From RYN-428 sp035551995 (GTDB lineage Bacteria > Planctomycetota > Phycisphaerae > Tepidisphaerales > Tepidisphaeraceae), in contig DASZME010000055.1 of assembly GCA_035551995.1 (NCBI GenBank), positions 1 through 29,024 on the forward strand: DNA of 29,024 nt. Reading direction: 5' to 3'. Position numbers and translations under genes: made by a program. Shown piece after piece: positions 15,430-23,971 of this stretch. A model generated the notes under the pieces. It saw only the letters and a list, made by a program, of their open reading frames with translations. It had not been told where the DNA came from and made no database searches. How positions within the stretch are numbered: position 1 is the first letter of the stretch; every line of letters begins with the position of its first letter.

Positions 15430-16095
15430 ATGGATCGACTGGCGACTATCAAAACTTCCGAAGCGCGAATCTTGCTGCGGCTGGCCAACGCTCTGCACGA
15501 GACGCCGACCCCGCTAAGCCGAAAACGGCTTCTGATCGAGGGACTATGCGAACTCATCGACGCAGCGGCGGGATCGTGCGTGGTTAGACATTTGGATCCC
15601 GCGTCACAAAAAATCACGATCGTCTCGGCCATCGCATACCGATACGCGCCATCGGGCGAATCCGTTTCCATCGGCGAGTTCAGCGCCGTCGGCGGCGATT
15701 GGACCGAGCCGCCCACGCTGGTCGCCCAGGCAAACTCCCTTACCTCGACGATGCAGATTCCCGGATCGGCTGTTTCTGCCACGCTCAATCTTATTTTCGC
15801 GCCCTACCGGCGCTCGCGCGCGACGGCGCGCGAACGGCGCCTCGTCGACCTGTTTCATTCGGAGATGACCTGGATGTACCAGCCCGACGTACTCTTGACG
15901 TCGCCCAGCGCGCTTTCCCTCTCGCGGCGAGAGCGCCAGACCCTTGAACATTTACTCGAGGGGCTCAGCGAAAAACAGATCGCCTCGAAGCTCAGTCTCA
16001 GCCAGAACACGGTTCATCATTACGTGAAATCGATCCACAAACATTTCGACGTGTCCAGCCGCAGCGAACTGCTGGCGCGATGGGTGGGGAAATGA
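15430..16095 (+). CDS. LuxR-type HTH protein with GAF-like N-terminal region, second of a tandem pair
   Basis: A 221-residue transcription regulator. Residues about 10-150 look like a divergent GAF-type sensor: ILLRLANALHETPTPLSRKR, LIEGLCELIDAAAGSCVVRH, then a strand-rich stretch ending with ATARERRLVDLFHSEM. Residues 155-220 are a LuxR/GerE helix-turn-helix (LSRRERQTLEHLLEGLSEKQ, IASKLSLSQNTVHHYVKSIH, then SSRSELLARW). There is no phospho-acceptor receiver domain. The start ATG 15430 has GAGG just upstream. The HTH is paralogous to the preceding gene, suggesting local duplication with different N-terminal parts. The stop is only five bases from the 3' end of the convergent FMN reductase gene. 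Confidence 0.85.
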   Translation: MDRLATIKTSEARILLRLANALHETPTPLSRKRLLIEGLCELIDAAAGSCVVRHLDPASQKITIVSAIAYRYAPSGESVSIGEFSAVGGDWTEPPTLVAQANSLTSTMQIPGSAVSATLNLIFAPYRRSRATARERRLVDLFHSEMTWMYQPDVLLTSPSALSLSRRERQTLEHLLEGLSEKQIASKLSLSQNTVHHYVKSIHKHFDVSSRSELLARWVGK

Positions 16096-16100
16096 GTCGC

Positions 16101-16661
16101 CTAATGTTTTGGGACGAACAGCCCCGCGAACGCCGCGAAACCGCGCGTCTGTTTTGCAAAACGAGCGTCGAGGTCGGCGTCGATCAACTGTCCCTGGGCG
16201 TCCAATTTATTCTGCACGTGCGGGACGAAAATCCGTCCCGGATAAACATGCGCGTTCCGATAGCCGACCACCATCTGCATTTGTTCGACCGCCCTCAAGC
16301 CGCCCCACTGGCCGTTGGCGACGCCCACGAACGCGGCGGGTTTTCGATCGAAGCTCTCGGGGAATTTCAGCATGTCGATGAAATGTTTGAGCACGCCCGG
16401 GAACGATCCGTTGTATTCGGGAATGATCAGGTGAAGCCCCGCCGCCGCGATGACCCGGTCCTGAAGGCGCTCGAAATCCGGCGGCTTTCTGCCATACGCC
16501 TCGGGCGAAAAAATCTCCGGCGGAAGATCCGCGAGGCTGAACAGTTCGGTCTTCACCCCCGCCCCGGCATAGTGTGCCTCGACCACGCGGGCGATCCGCA
16601 ACGTGTTGGAGACCGGACGGTTGGTGCCGCTGACGATGAAGATCGAGTGGTGCTCCATCAT
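16101..16661 (-). CDS. NAD(P)H-dependent FMN reductase (flavodoxin-fold)
   Basis: A 186-residue flavodoxin-like NADPH:FMN reductase of the SsuE/ChrR/azoreductase type, which uses FMN to reduce flavins, quinones or similar acceptors in the cytosol. The FMN phosphate loop is visible at the N-terminus (IVSGTNRPVSNT, residues 9-20). The second FMN contact, IIPEYNGSFPGVLKHFIDML (79-98), is characteristic, as is the later FVGVANGQWGGLRAVEQMQ. The substrate cannot be read. Its ATG at 16661 overlaps the TGA of the upstream TPR gene in an ATGA arrangement, so the two are almost certainly translationally coupled. Confidence 0.9.
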   Translation of the reverse strand: MMEHHSIFIVSGTNRPVSNTLRIARVVEAHYAGAGVKTELFSLADLPPEIFSPEAYGRKPPDFERLQDRVIAAAGLHLIIPEYNGSFPGVLKHFIDMLKFPESFDRKPAAFVGVANGQWGGLRAVEQMQMVVGYRNAHVYPGRIFVPHVQNKLDAQGQLIDADLDARFAKQTRGFAAFAGLFVPKH

Positions 16662-16981
16662 GCGATCAAGTCGAGCGCGGCTTCGATTTCCTGGCGAGCA
16701 TGGTTATCGCCCTTCTTTTTCGACGCTTCGATTCCCTCGAGATATGCAGACCGGGCGGCCGGGAGGTTGTCCCTTGATTCGTAGATCAGCCCTTTTTGGT
16801 GATACGCATAACAATAGCCCGAATCGAGTCCAATAACCCGGTCGAGATATTCGATCGCGTGAACCGGATCATCGGCCTTCTTGTATTCGAGCGCCAAGCC
16901 GTAAAGCAGAAACGTATCGGCAGGCTCTTTTTCCAGCAGCAGCTGAAGTTGGCGCATTCGCGGGGTGCAGGGTTCGGACAT
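16658..16981 (-). CDS. Small tetratricopeptide-repeat protein
   Basis: A 107-residue protein built of two to three TPR units. QLQLLLEKEPADTFLLYGLA, then EYKKADDPVHAIEYLDRVIG with LDSGYCYAYHQKGLIYESRD, and finally NLPAARSAYLEGIEASKKKG show the alternating A/G/Y/A positions of TPR helices. It probably acts as a protein-interaction module; no catalytic residues are evident. The open frame extends far upstream across the divergent GAF-GGDEF-EAL gene, but that part is only its shadow: ATG 16981 begins the TPR-like sequence (MSEPCTPRMRQLQ). The TGA overlaps the ATG of the FMN reductase, implying an operon. Confidence 0.85.
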   Translation of the reverse strand: MSEPCTPRMRQLQLLLEKEPADTFLLYGLALEYKKADDPVHAIEYLDRVIGLDSGYCYAYHQKGLIYESRDNLPAARSAYLEGIEASKKKGDNHARQEIEAALDLIA

Positions 16982-17143
16982 GTGTGAGGTTTTACCATCG
17001 CACGGGTCGATCGCACAATGCCCCGCGCTCGCCGCGAAACGTTGGGCAAACGTCGCCGCATGATAATTGCGTCCGATGAAATGACCGATGAAATCGGGGC
17101 CGGTCCCGGTAGAGACCGGATCGACGGCAGGAGCAACTCCGCG

Positions 17144-19117
17144 ATGGGTTTTGGATATCAACGTGCTTTGGAAAGTGCCGGCGCGATTCGGCGCGCGCTC
17201 GCCCATCGCCTGGCCCGGGCGATCGCGCCGCTCAATCATGGACCCCCGCCGCAGCGGGTGATCGTCCACGAGCTGGACAATCGCCAATTTCTTGAACAAA
17301 TCGCGCGCCACGAACCCCTGCCCAATATTCTTAAACACCTGGTCGACATGATCCAGCGGCAGAACCGCCGCCTGCACGGGTGTTTCGTCCTCTTGAACAA
17401 CGGGCATGTGCGTTATGCCGTCGCCCCCACGCTCGGCGGGGAGTTCGCTTCGTCGGTCGAGCATGTGGCGACGACCCTCCAGCGGCAGATCATCAATCTC
17501 CCCCCCTATGCGCCGACTGCGGCTTCGACCGCGCCCGTGGCCACCGAGTTGGCCGGCGAACCTGCATGGACCGAGCATCTGCCCGCCGCCACGCGGCTTG
17601 GATTGGTCGTCTGCCATTCGCTTCCCATTCGTTCCCAGGGGGACGCTCTCGGAAATCTTCTGGTATTTTCGTCGAACTGCCAGGCGCTGACTCCAAATGA
17701 CGTCGAACTGCTCCAGACCATCGCCCACCGTGCGGCAATCGCCATCGAGCACCAGGCATTGCTCGAGCGCCTGGCCCATCAATCCTTGTACGATCCGCTC
17801 ACGTCTCTTCCCAATCGCACGTTGATGGATGACCGGCTCCAGCACGCTTTGGCCCGGGCGCGGCGCGACGGCGCCCAGATTGGGCTGTTCCTGATCGACA
17901 TCGATCGCTTCAAAGCCATCAACGACGCGATGGGCCATCCCAGCGGCGACGAAGTGCTTCGACAACTTGCCGAGCGGTTGCGGGTGAATATGCGCGCCAG
18001 CGATACCGTCGCCCGTGTGGGCGCGGATGAATTCGCGGTGGTCGCTCCGGAATTGCAAACGCGCGAGGGCGCGGTCGCCGTCGCGCAGAAATTGGTGACG
18101 CTGTTGTCCGAGCCGGCGCTGGTCGCGGGTCGCGAGCTGGCTCTGACCGCCAGCGTCGGCGCGGCCGTTTTTCCGTCGGACGGCGCCGACCCGTCGTCGC
18201 TTCACCAAGCGGCGGATCGCGCGCTGGGCCGGGCTAAAACGCTTGGGCGCAATCGCTTTGCCTTTTACGATTACGCGCTGGGGCTGGCGCCAAGCGAACG
18301 CAACGAGTTGGAGATGGAAAGTTTGTTGCGTTGTGCGATCAGGAACAACGAGCTGTCGGTGCAATATCAGCCGCAGCTTGACGCCGCCGGGCGCGTGATC
18401 GGCGTCGAGGCGCTACTGCGATGGGAAAACCCGCGCCTGGGCCGGATATCGCCGTCGCAATTCATTCCCGTCGCAGAGCAAACGGGTTTGATCGTTCCGA
18501 TCGGCGAATGGGTCTTGCGGGAAGCGTGCCGACGGGCGCGATCCTGGATCGTCCGCGGCGAATGGCCGATCGTGCGGATGGCGGTAAACGTGTCGGCCCT
18601 GCAATTCGCCCAGCCGCAGTTCCTGAGCACGGTACAGGACATTTTGCGCGAATCGAAGCTGGAGCCGCGCTGGCTCGAAGTGGAATTGACCGAAAGCCTG
18701 CTGATGCAGAACACGCAGGACACCGCCGCCAAGCTCTCGGCGCTGCGCGACCTGGGCGTGGCGGCGGCGATCGACGATTTCGGCACCGGCTATTCCTCGC
18801 TGGCTTATTTGCGCCGCCTGCCGATCGACACGCTGAAGATCGATCGCTCGTTTGTTTCCGACATCAATCTCAGCGCCGCCGACGACAGCGCCACCGCCGT
18901 CATCCGGGCGATCTTATCGATGGCGCGAAGCCTGGGGTTGCACGTGGTCGCCGAGGGCGTCGAAACGGAAATCCAGCGCGAGTTTCTGATCCGCAACGGC
19001 TGTCCGCTGATGCAGGGTTTTTTGTTCAGCCGTCCGCTTTCCGCCGGCGACATCGAGAAATTCCTCGCTAAGTCCGCCCCCCCTTCGACCGGAACGGCGC
19101 TCGCGCTATCGGCTTAA
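17144..19117 (+). CDS. GAF-GGDEF-EAL cyclic-di-GMP signalling protein
   Basis: From ATG 17144 it has 657 residues with no membrane segment. GAF-type region about 45-205 (FVLLNNGHVRYAVAP through LTPNDVELLQTIAHRAAIAI), GGDEF domain about 215-380 (YDPLTSLPNRTLM, DIDRFKAINDAMGH), EAL domain about 395-645. The diguanylate cyclase signature reads GADEF rather than GGDEF (residues 293-297), though the upstream RxxD inhibitory site (RASD) is kept. The EAL domain has all key residues: EALLRW, NVSALQF, ELTES, DDFGTGYSSL, LKIDRSF and AEGVET. Net phosphodiesterase activity is therefore likelier than synthesis. The frame begins at ATG 17018; ATG 17144 has AGGAG ten bases upstream and is preferred, but 17018 cannot be excluded. 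It faces away from the TPR gene. Confidence 0.9.
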   Translation: MGFGYQRALESAGAIRRALAHRLARAIAPLNHGPPPQRVIVHELDNRQFLEQIARHEPLPNILKHLVDMIQRQNRRLHGCFVLLNNGHVRYAVAPTLGGEFASSVEHVATTLQRQIINLPPYAPTAASTAPVATELAGEPAWTEHLPAATRLGLVVCHSLPIRSQGDALGNLLVFSSNCQALTPNDVELLQTIAHRAAIAIEHQALLERLAHQSLYDPLTSLPNRTLMDDRLQHALARARRDGAQIGLFLIDIDRFKAINDAMGHPSGDEVLRQLAERLRVNMRASDTVARVGADEFAVVAPELQTREGAVAVAQKLVTLLSEPALVAGRELALTASVGAAVFPSDGADPSSLHQAADRALGRAKTLGRNRFAFYDYALGLAPSERNELEMESLLRCAIRNNELSVQYQPQLDAAGRVIGVEALLRWENPRLGRISPSQFIPVAEQTGLIVPIGEWVLREACRRARSWIVRGEWPIVRMAVNVSALQFAQPQFLSTVQDILRESKLEPRWLEVELTESLLMQNTQDTAAKLSALRDLGVAAAIDDFGTGYSSLAYLRRLPIDTLKIDRSFVSDINLSAADDSATAVIRAILSMARSLGLHVVAEGVETEIQREFLIRNGCPLMQGFLFSRPLSAGDIEKFLAKSAPPSTGTALALSA

Positions 19118-19310
19118 GAGCCGAAACGCTGGGCGCGATCGCGTACGGCGCGTCCTTCGCGTCAACACCCGCTACACGCCGGGAGACCGGCAACGATTCC
19201 CCGCCGCGCCCCTATAACAAGAGTGAGCGCTTCGTGCGCCCAACAAGTCGGAAGTATTCGGGTTCGCTTCGTCGCACAGTTGAACAGGAGTGCCGGATCG
19301 GCGCACGATT

Positions 19311-21770
19311 ATGAGCCGAAGAGAAACAACGCCAATCCTCGCGACAATGTTGGTTCTGGGGCTATTCGCCGCGGTTAAAGGCGCGACGGCCGAACCCGGC
19401 GATCTGCGCGTCGAGCCGCGCGGCATCGTGCTGACTCATCCGCGCCGGCCGTTTTCGCTGGTGGTCAATACGACGACCGCCGACGGCCTGACCGTCGATC
19501 TATCGCGCAAGGCCGCTTACGAATCCGCCGACGTGACGATCGCGACCGTGGACGCCGACGGCTGGATCAAACCGGTCGCCGGCGGCAAGACGCAAATCAC
19601 GGTTTCCGTCGAGGGAAAATCCCAGCGCGTCGACGTCGAAGTGAAACTGCCGCCGGGCGACGTTCCCGTCAGTTTTCGCCACGATATCGAGCCGGTGATT
19701 TCCAAGGCCGGCTGCAATATGGGCGCGTGCCACGGATATTCGCTCGGTAAGAACGGGTTTAAACTATCGCTTCGCGGCGCCGACGCCGGTCAGGATTACG
19801 AGTGGCTGACGAATGAGTTCTTCGAGCGGCGGGTGAATCGGCAGGATCCGCCGGCCAGTTTGATTCTGCAAAAGCCGCTGGCCGAAGTGAAGCATGAGGG
19901 GGGATTGCGGTTTAAGTCCGGAAGCTTATCGCACCGTCTGCTGCTTCAGTGGATCGGCGAAGGAGCCAAAAGCGATCTGGACGACGCGGTGAAGCTGGAA
20001 GGGATTGAGATTTATCCGAAGACCGTCGTGCTTTCTCCCGGCGCCGAGCACCGGCTGCAGCTGGTCGCCAGTTACTCCGACGGATCGCGCCGCGACGTAA
20101 CGCCGCTGGCGATTTTCACCGCCAATAACGAGAATATCGTGACGGTCAGCGACGAAGGTTTGGTGACGTCGCGCATGTTGGGGGAGACGGCGGTGGTGGC
20201 GCGATTCGAGCGGATTTTCGCCACCTCCACGCTGATCGTTCTCCAGCCCGATCCCAACTTCAAGCCCACGCCCGTGCCGGCGGACAATTTCGTCGACGCG
20301 CAGGTGATCCGCAAGCTGAACGATCTTCGGGTGACGCCGTCGGACATCGCCGATGACGCCACGTTTTTGCGGCGGGTCTATATCGATTTGATCGGAATTC
20401 AGCCCAAGCCCGATGAGGTGGAAGCGTTCCTGAATAACAACGATCCGGATAAACGCGCCGGGACGGTGGACGCGCTGTTTCTGCGGCCGGAGTTTGTCGA
20501 TTGGTGGTCGCTGAAGTGGGGAGACTTGCTTCAGAATTCCCGATCGCGGGTGAGCCCGCAGGCGATGTACGCATTTCGCGAATGGATTCGCTCGTCGGTC
20601 AGTTCCAATAAGCCGCTCGATCAATTGACCCGCGAGCTTCTGACCGGCGGCGGCGGATATCTCGAAGACCCCACCAGCGCCTACCTTGCCAGCAGCAAGG
20701 ACACCGACGATACCATCCAACGCGCCACCGAAGTGTTTTGCGGCGTGCGGATGCTCTGCGCCAAGTGCCATGCCCATCCGTTCGAGAACTGGACGCAGGC
20801 CGACTATTACGGCCTGCATTCGTTTTTCAACCAGGTATCGTCGAAAATCGACACCCGCCTTCCCAACGTTCAAAACGCCCGGAGCCTGGTCTTGAACCGC
20901 GAGGCCGGCTTTACGATCAATCCGCGCTCCGGCCAGCTTCAGCCGCCGCGATTTCTTGGCGGCGTCGAGCCCAAACTGGAAAAGGGAATCGACCGGCGGC
21001 GGGTTTATGCGGATTGGCTGACTTCGCCGGAAAATCCATATTTCGCCAGGAGCCTGGCCAATCGTTTCTGGAGCTATTTTTTTAATCGCGGCATCATCGA
21101 GCCGGTCGACGATATCCGCACGACCAATCCGCCGATCAATCCCGAACTGCTGGCGGCGCTGACGAAAGATTTTGTCGATTCAAAGTTCGACGTGCGGCGC
21201 CTAATGCGGACGATCGTGCTTTCGCGGACCTATCAGCGGAGCGGCGTTCCCAACGCCACCAACACGCACGACGACGCCAATTTCTCGCGCGCCGTGCCGC
21301 GAAGGATGCCGGCCGAGGCCCTTCTCGATTCGCTGGTGCAAGCGACCGGCGTCGCCGAAACCATCATCGGCGCCCCGGCGGGATTCAACGCCGCCCAACT
21401 TCCCGATCCGCAGGTGGAGAGCGAATTCCTTTCGCTGTTTGGAAAGCCGTCGCGCGCCGAGGCATGTGAATGCGAGCGCGAATCCGGCTCCAACATGCTC
21501 CAGGCCCTGACGTTCATCAACGGCAAGTCGATCATCGGCAAAGTGTCGGCGCCCAACGGACTGCCGGCGCAGCTTGTCAATAAGAAGCTGAATGACGACC
21601 AAGCGGTCAGGCAGCTTTACCTCGCCACGCTGGCCAGGCCCGCCACCGATAAAGAGCGCGAGCTCGGCGAAAAATTCATCACGTCATACGAGAGCAAAGA
21701 CCGTCTGCAGGCGGTTCAGGACTTGATGTGGGCGTTATTGAACAGTCGGGATTTTATGATGGTGAATTAG
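19311..21770 (+). CDS. DUF1549/DUF1553 secreted protein with BIG2-like domains and haem-type motifs
   Basis: An 819-residue exported protein of the PSD/DUF1549-DUF1553 class that is nearly confined to Planctomycetota and relatives. Counting from ATG 19311: signal peptide 1-28 (TPILATMLVLGLFAAVKGATA), a BIG2-like Ig domain about 31-112, a CNMGACH segment (135-141, CX4CH), a second BIG2-like domain about 230-310 (GIEIYPKTVVLSPGAEHRLQ), DUF1549 from NFVDAQVIRKLN to the CAKCHAHPFENWTQADYYGL haem-like CxxCH, and DUF1553 from RRVYADWLTSPENPYFARSL to the end. The frame begins with GTG 19290, which overlaps AGGAG; the ATG is preferred because it starts the signal sequence. Function is unknown; redox or surface-polymer roles are suggested for the class. 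The cytochrome/WD40 gene follows 173 bases downstream and probably works with it. Confidence 0.9.
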   Translation: MSRRETTPILATMLVLGLFAAVKGATAEPGDLRVEPRGIVLTHPRRPFSLVVNTTTADGLTVDLSRKAAYESADVTIATVDADGWIKPVAGGKTQITVSVEGKSQRVDVEVKLPPGDVPVSFRHDIEPVISKAGCNMGACHGYSLGKNGFKLSLRGADAGQDYEWLTNEFFERRVNRQDPPASLILQKPLAEVKHEGGLRFKSGSLSHRLLLQWIGEGAKSDLDDAVKLEGIEIYPKTVVLSPGAEHRLQLVASYSDGSRRDVTPLAIFTANNENIVTVSDEGLVTSRMLGETAVVARFERIFATSTLIVLQPDPNFKPTPVPADNFVDAQVIRKLNDLRVTPSDIADDATFLRRVYIDLIGIQPKPDEVEAFLNNNDPDKRAGTVDALFLRPEFVDWWSLKWGDLLQNSRSRVSPQAMYAFREWIRSSVSSNKPLDQLTRELLTGGGGYLEDPTSAYLASSKDTDDTIQRATEVFCGVRMLCAKCHAHPFENWTQADYYGLHSFFNQVSSKIDTRLPNVQNARSLVLNREAGFTINPRSGQLQPPRFLGGVEPKLEKGIDRRRVYADWLTSPENPYFARSLANRFWSYFFNRGIIEPVDDIRTTNPPINPELLAALTKDFVDSKFDVRRLMRTIVLSRTYQRSGVPNATNTHDDANFSRAVPRRMPAEALLDSLVQATGVAETIIGAPAGFNAAQLPDPQVESEFLSLFGKPSRAEACECERESGSNMLQALTFINGKSIIGKVSAPNGLPAQLVNKKLNDDQAVRQLYLATLARPATDKERELGEKFITSYESKDRLQAVQDLMWALLNSRDFMMVN

Positions 21771-21815
21771 GAGCGTTTTTCCTGTTGATGGCGTGGGCTT
21801 TGGTCGCGAGAGACG

Positions 21816-21829
21816 CCCCGCAAGCGGGG
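21816..21829 (+). other. Short GC-rich hairpin between the DUF1549/1553 gene and the cytochrome-WD40 gene
   Basis: CCCCGC-AA-GCGGGG (or a five-pair stem with a CAAG loop) lies 45 bases after the upstream stop codon. No T-run follows, so it is not a clear terminator and the two genes could still share a transcript. Confidence 0.25.
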
Positions 21830-21943
21830 CCGCTAATGCAAAAACGCTACAGAAACTCCAAAGGTGCTTTAGTTGTTTCGTCTCGTTTGAAAGTGGCCGG
21901 GCGCAAAGTTCAAGCGCCAGATTGACGCGTGGAGATTTTCGAG

Positions 21944-23422
21944 ATGATGCCGCGTTCGAGAGTGAATAATTCTCCCTTATGCCGGTCCTCGTCCGTGGAG
22001 GGAGCGGGAGCCGAAGGCGCTGGTCGCCGATCGAACGTGGTGTGGAAAAGGACGCTCGCATGGGCCGGCTTTTTTCTCGCCATGGCAAACTTCTTCCCGC
22101 GGCCGTCGTTTGCCGCGCCGAGTTTTGAACGCGATGTTTTTCCCATTCTTCGGGAAAATTGCTCGGGATGTCATTCCAAGGCGGAAAAGAAAGCCAAAGG
22201 CGGCCTGAGTCTCGACACGCGAGAGCAGATGCTGAACGGCGGGGAAGACGGCCCCCTGTTCGTGGCCGGGAAACCGAACGAAAGCCAACTGCTGAAAATG
22301 ATCGAAGGCGACAAGCCCGAGATGCCCAAGAAGCAGACGCCGTTGCGTACAGAGCAAATCAAGCTGCTTCGGGAATGGGTGTCGGCGGGGGCGGCGATCG
22401 ACGTTTGGCCGGTGGTGATCGATCGCAAAGTCGTCATTCCGGCGGTCTATCGATTCGCTCCGCCGATCGACAGCGTCGCTTTCAGCCCCGATGGAACAAC
22501 GGTTGCCGCGGCGTGCCGAAGCGAGATCGCGCTGGCGCCGATCGATGACTCCCCTACCCGGCGCCTCGCGACCGATTGCGATCAAATAACCTGCGTGCAG
22601 TTCAGCCCCGACGGCACAATGCTGGCGGCGTCGGGCGGATCGCCCGCCCGGTTTGGCGAAGTCTGTTTTTTCGATCCCGGCGACGGCCGGATCATCTCCA
22701 CCCGCCGCCTCACGCGCGATACGCTTTTCCGCGGCGATTTCGCGCCCGACGGCAAATGCTTTGCCGTGGGCGCGGCGGACGGCGCGGTCTATCTCGTGCC
22801 GACCGATTCGACGGCGGCGGTTCGCTCCTCGGAACTTCACAGCGACTGGGTCCTCTCCGTCGCTTATAGTCCCGACGGAAAATGGATCGTCAGCGGCGGG
22901 CGCGATAAGGCGACGAAAGTCTCCCTCGCACAAACCGGCAGCCTTCTGGCGACGGTCGATATGTCCGGCGATATGGTGACGGCGGTCGCGTCGGACGCGC
23001 TGGGCGCCATCGCCCTGAGCCGCAAGGGGGACTTGATCGGCTACGACTACAAAATCGCCCTCAGCGGCGTCGAGGTCAACGGGTCGGGCAACGGCGCCGT
23101 TCCGGTCGATAAGCGCGGACAATATGCGCGAAATTATGAAACCCAGGGGATCGATTCGCTCGCCATGGCGATCAGCGGCGATCGCAAGACGATCGCCGTC
23201 GCCACGGCCGCCGGTGAAATTCGCGCGTATCGGGTGGCGGATCGCGTGCGCGTGGCGACGATCGCCAAATCGCCGGCCCCGGTCTATAGCCTCGCGCTGA
23301 ACATGAATGGATCGCGCGTCGCGGCGGGATCGAAGTCCGGCACGCTAAGCATCTACGCGCTCCCGACCGGAGAGCGCATCAAATCGCTGACGCCGGTTCC
23401 GGTGATGCAAGCAAAGAAATAA
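21944..23422 (+). CDS. Secreted cytochrome c (PSC1-type) fused to a WD40 beta-propeller
   Basis: About 492 residues. A long, Ser/Gly-rich N-terminal stretch is followed by a hydrophobic signal segment (KRTLAWAGFFLAMANFFPRP) and likely cleavage at SFA-A. A planctomycete-type cytochrome c domain then begins: FERDVFPILRENCSGCHSKA with its single CxxCH, GGLSLDTREQMLNGGEDGP and EQIKLLREWVSAGA. The rest (about 155-485) is WD40-like, with VAFSPDGT, VQFSPDGTMLAASGG, APDGKCFAVGAADG, VAYSPDGKWIVSGGRD and a final MNGSRVAAGSKSGTL blade. The haem is presumably periplasmic. The frame opens at GTG 21929; I chose ATG 21944 because GGAG lies nine bases upstream. A GTG at 22037 or 22040 would give a more usual signal peptide. 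It pairs with the preceding DUF1549/1553 gene. Confidence 0.88.
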   Translation: MMPRSRVNNSPLCRSSSVEGAGAEGAGRRSNVVWKRTLAWAGFFLAMANFFPRPSFAAPSFERDVFPILRENCSGCHSKAEKKAKGGLSLDTREQMLNGGEDGPLFVAGKPNESQLLKMIEGDKPEMPKKQTPLRTEQIKLLREWVSAGAAIDVWPVVIDRKVVIPAVYRFAPPIDSVAFSPDGTTVAAACRSEIALAPIDDSPTRRLATDCDQITCVQFSPDGTMLAASGGSPARFGEVCFFDPGDGRIISTRRLTRDTLFRGDFAPDGKCFAVGAADGAVYLVPTDSTAAVRSSELHSDWVLSVAYSPDGKWIVSGGRDKATKVSLAQTGSLLATVDMSGDMVTAVASDALGAIALSRKGDLIGYDYKIALSGVEVNGSGNGAVPVDKRGQYARNYETQGIDSLAMAISGDRKTIAVATAAGEIRAYRVADRVRVATIAKSPAPVYSLALNMNGSRVAAGSKSGTLSIYALPTGERIKSLTPVPVMQAKK

Positions 23423-23433
23423 TAAAATGCCGC

Positions 23434-23874
23434 CTAATCCCCAAGGCGCATATGCTCGACCATAAAACATCGGTCCTGGACAAAATCGATTCCCGCCTCG
23501 CCGGCGATATCTTTGGCGTCGCGGCTGACGATACCGCTCTGGAGCCATACGCCCTTGGCGCCGACGTTTATCGCCGACGTCACGATCTCCGGACAAAACT
23601 CTGACCTGCGGAATACGTTCACCACGTCAATCGGGCCAACGATGTCTTCGAGGGTCGCATGGCATTCGATCCCCAGGATGTTCCGGCAGTTCGGATTCAC
23701 CGGAACGATCTCTTTGCCGACCGATCGGAGATAGCTCGCGACGCGAAACGACGCGCGCCCCGGATCGTCGCTCAGACCGACCACGGCGATTCGCGTGGCG
23801 TTCAGCATGCGTCGCACTTGGGCCGCGGGACTCATCGATCGAAACCCCAGCGGGGTTTTTCCGTAGTAGCTCAT
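23434..23874 (-). CDS. CoA-binding protein (YccU-type Rossmann fold)
   Basis: A 146-residue single-domain CoA-binding protein with the same fold as the N-terminal part of succinyl-CoA synthetase alpha. Visible features: RIAVVGLSDDPGRASFRVAS (nucleotide-binding loop), EIVPVNPNCRNILGIECHAT, the central VDVVNVFR-type strand (IDVVNVFRRSEF), GAKGVWLQSGIVS and DFVQDRCFMVEHMR with the Cys typical of the group. The role of these proteins is not known. The frame opens at 23958; ATG 23874 (MSYYGKTPLGFRSMSP) is preferred, though no ribosome-binding site precedes it. ATG 23835 would be an alternative that leaves the hairpin at 23842-23858 in the leader. Convergent with the WD40 gene (11 bases) and divergent from dnaJ. 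Confidence 0.88.
   Translation of the reverse strand: MSYYGKTPLGFRSMSPAAQVRRMLNATRIAVVGLSDDPGRASFRVASYLRSVGKEIVPVNPNCRNILGIECHATLEDIVGPIDVVNVFRRSEFCPEIVTSAINVGAKGVWLQSGIVSRDAKDIAGEAGIDFVQDRCFMVEHMRLGD
23842..23860 (+). other. Terminator-like hairpin inside the start of the CoA-binding gene
   Basis: AAACCCC-AGC-GGGGTTT followed by TT on the plus strand has the form of an intrinsic terminator with five T. It overlaps codons about 5-11 of the minus-strand CoA-binding gene (KTPLGFR). It may be coincidental coding sequence, an antisense terminator, or a leader hairpin if translation starts at 23835. Confidence 0.35.
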
Positions 23875-23971
23875 GCGGAATTGTAGGCATCGACGATCGA
23901 TTGCCGGATCAGAGGTCGAACAGTACAGTAAAGCGGCACGATTAGACCCCCGTGCCAAGATTTAGTGCGCC

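Noticed and set aside
16982..18364. Long minus-strand open frame extending upstream from the TPR gene
   Set aside because: It is the reverse-complement shadow of the GAF-GGDEF-EAL gene; its composition is Arg/Gln/His-rich and only the last 107 codons are protein-like.
19118..19310. Possible tRNA or structured RNA between the EAL gene and the DUF1549 gene
   Set aside because: Short GC-rich complementarities exist, but no cloverleaf or T-loop signature could be built.
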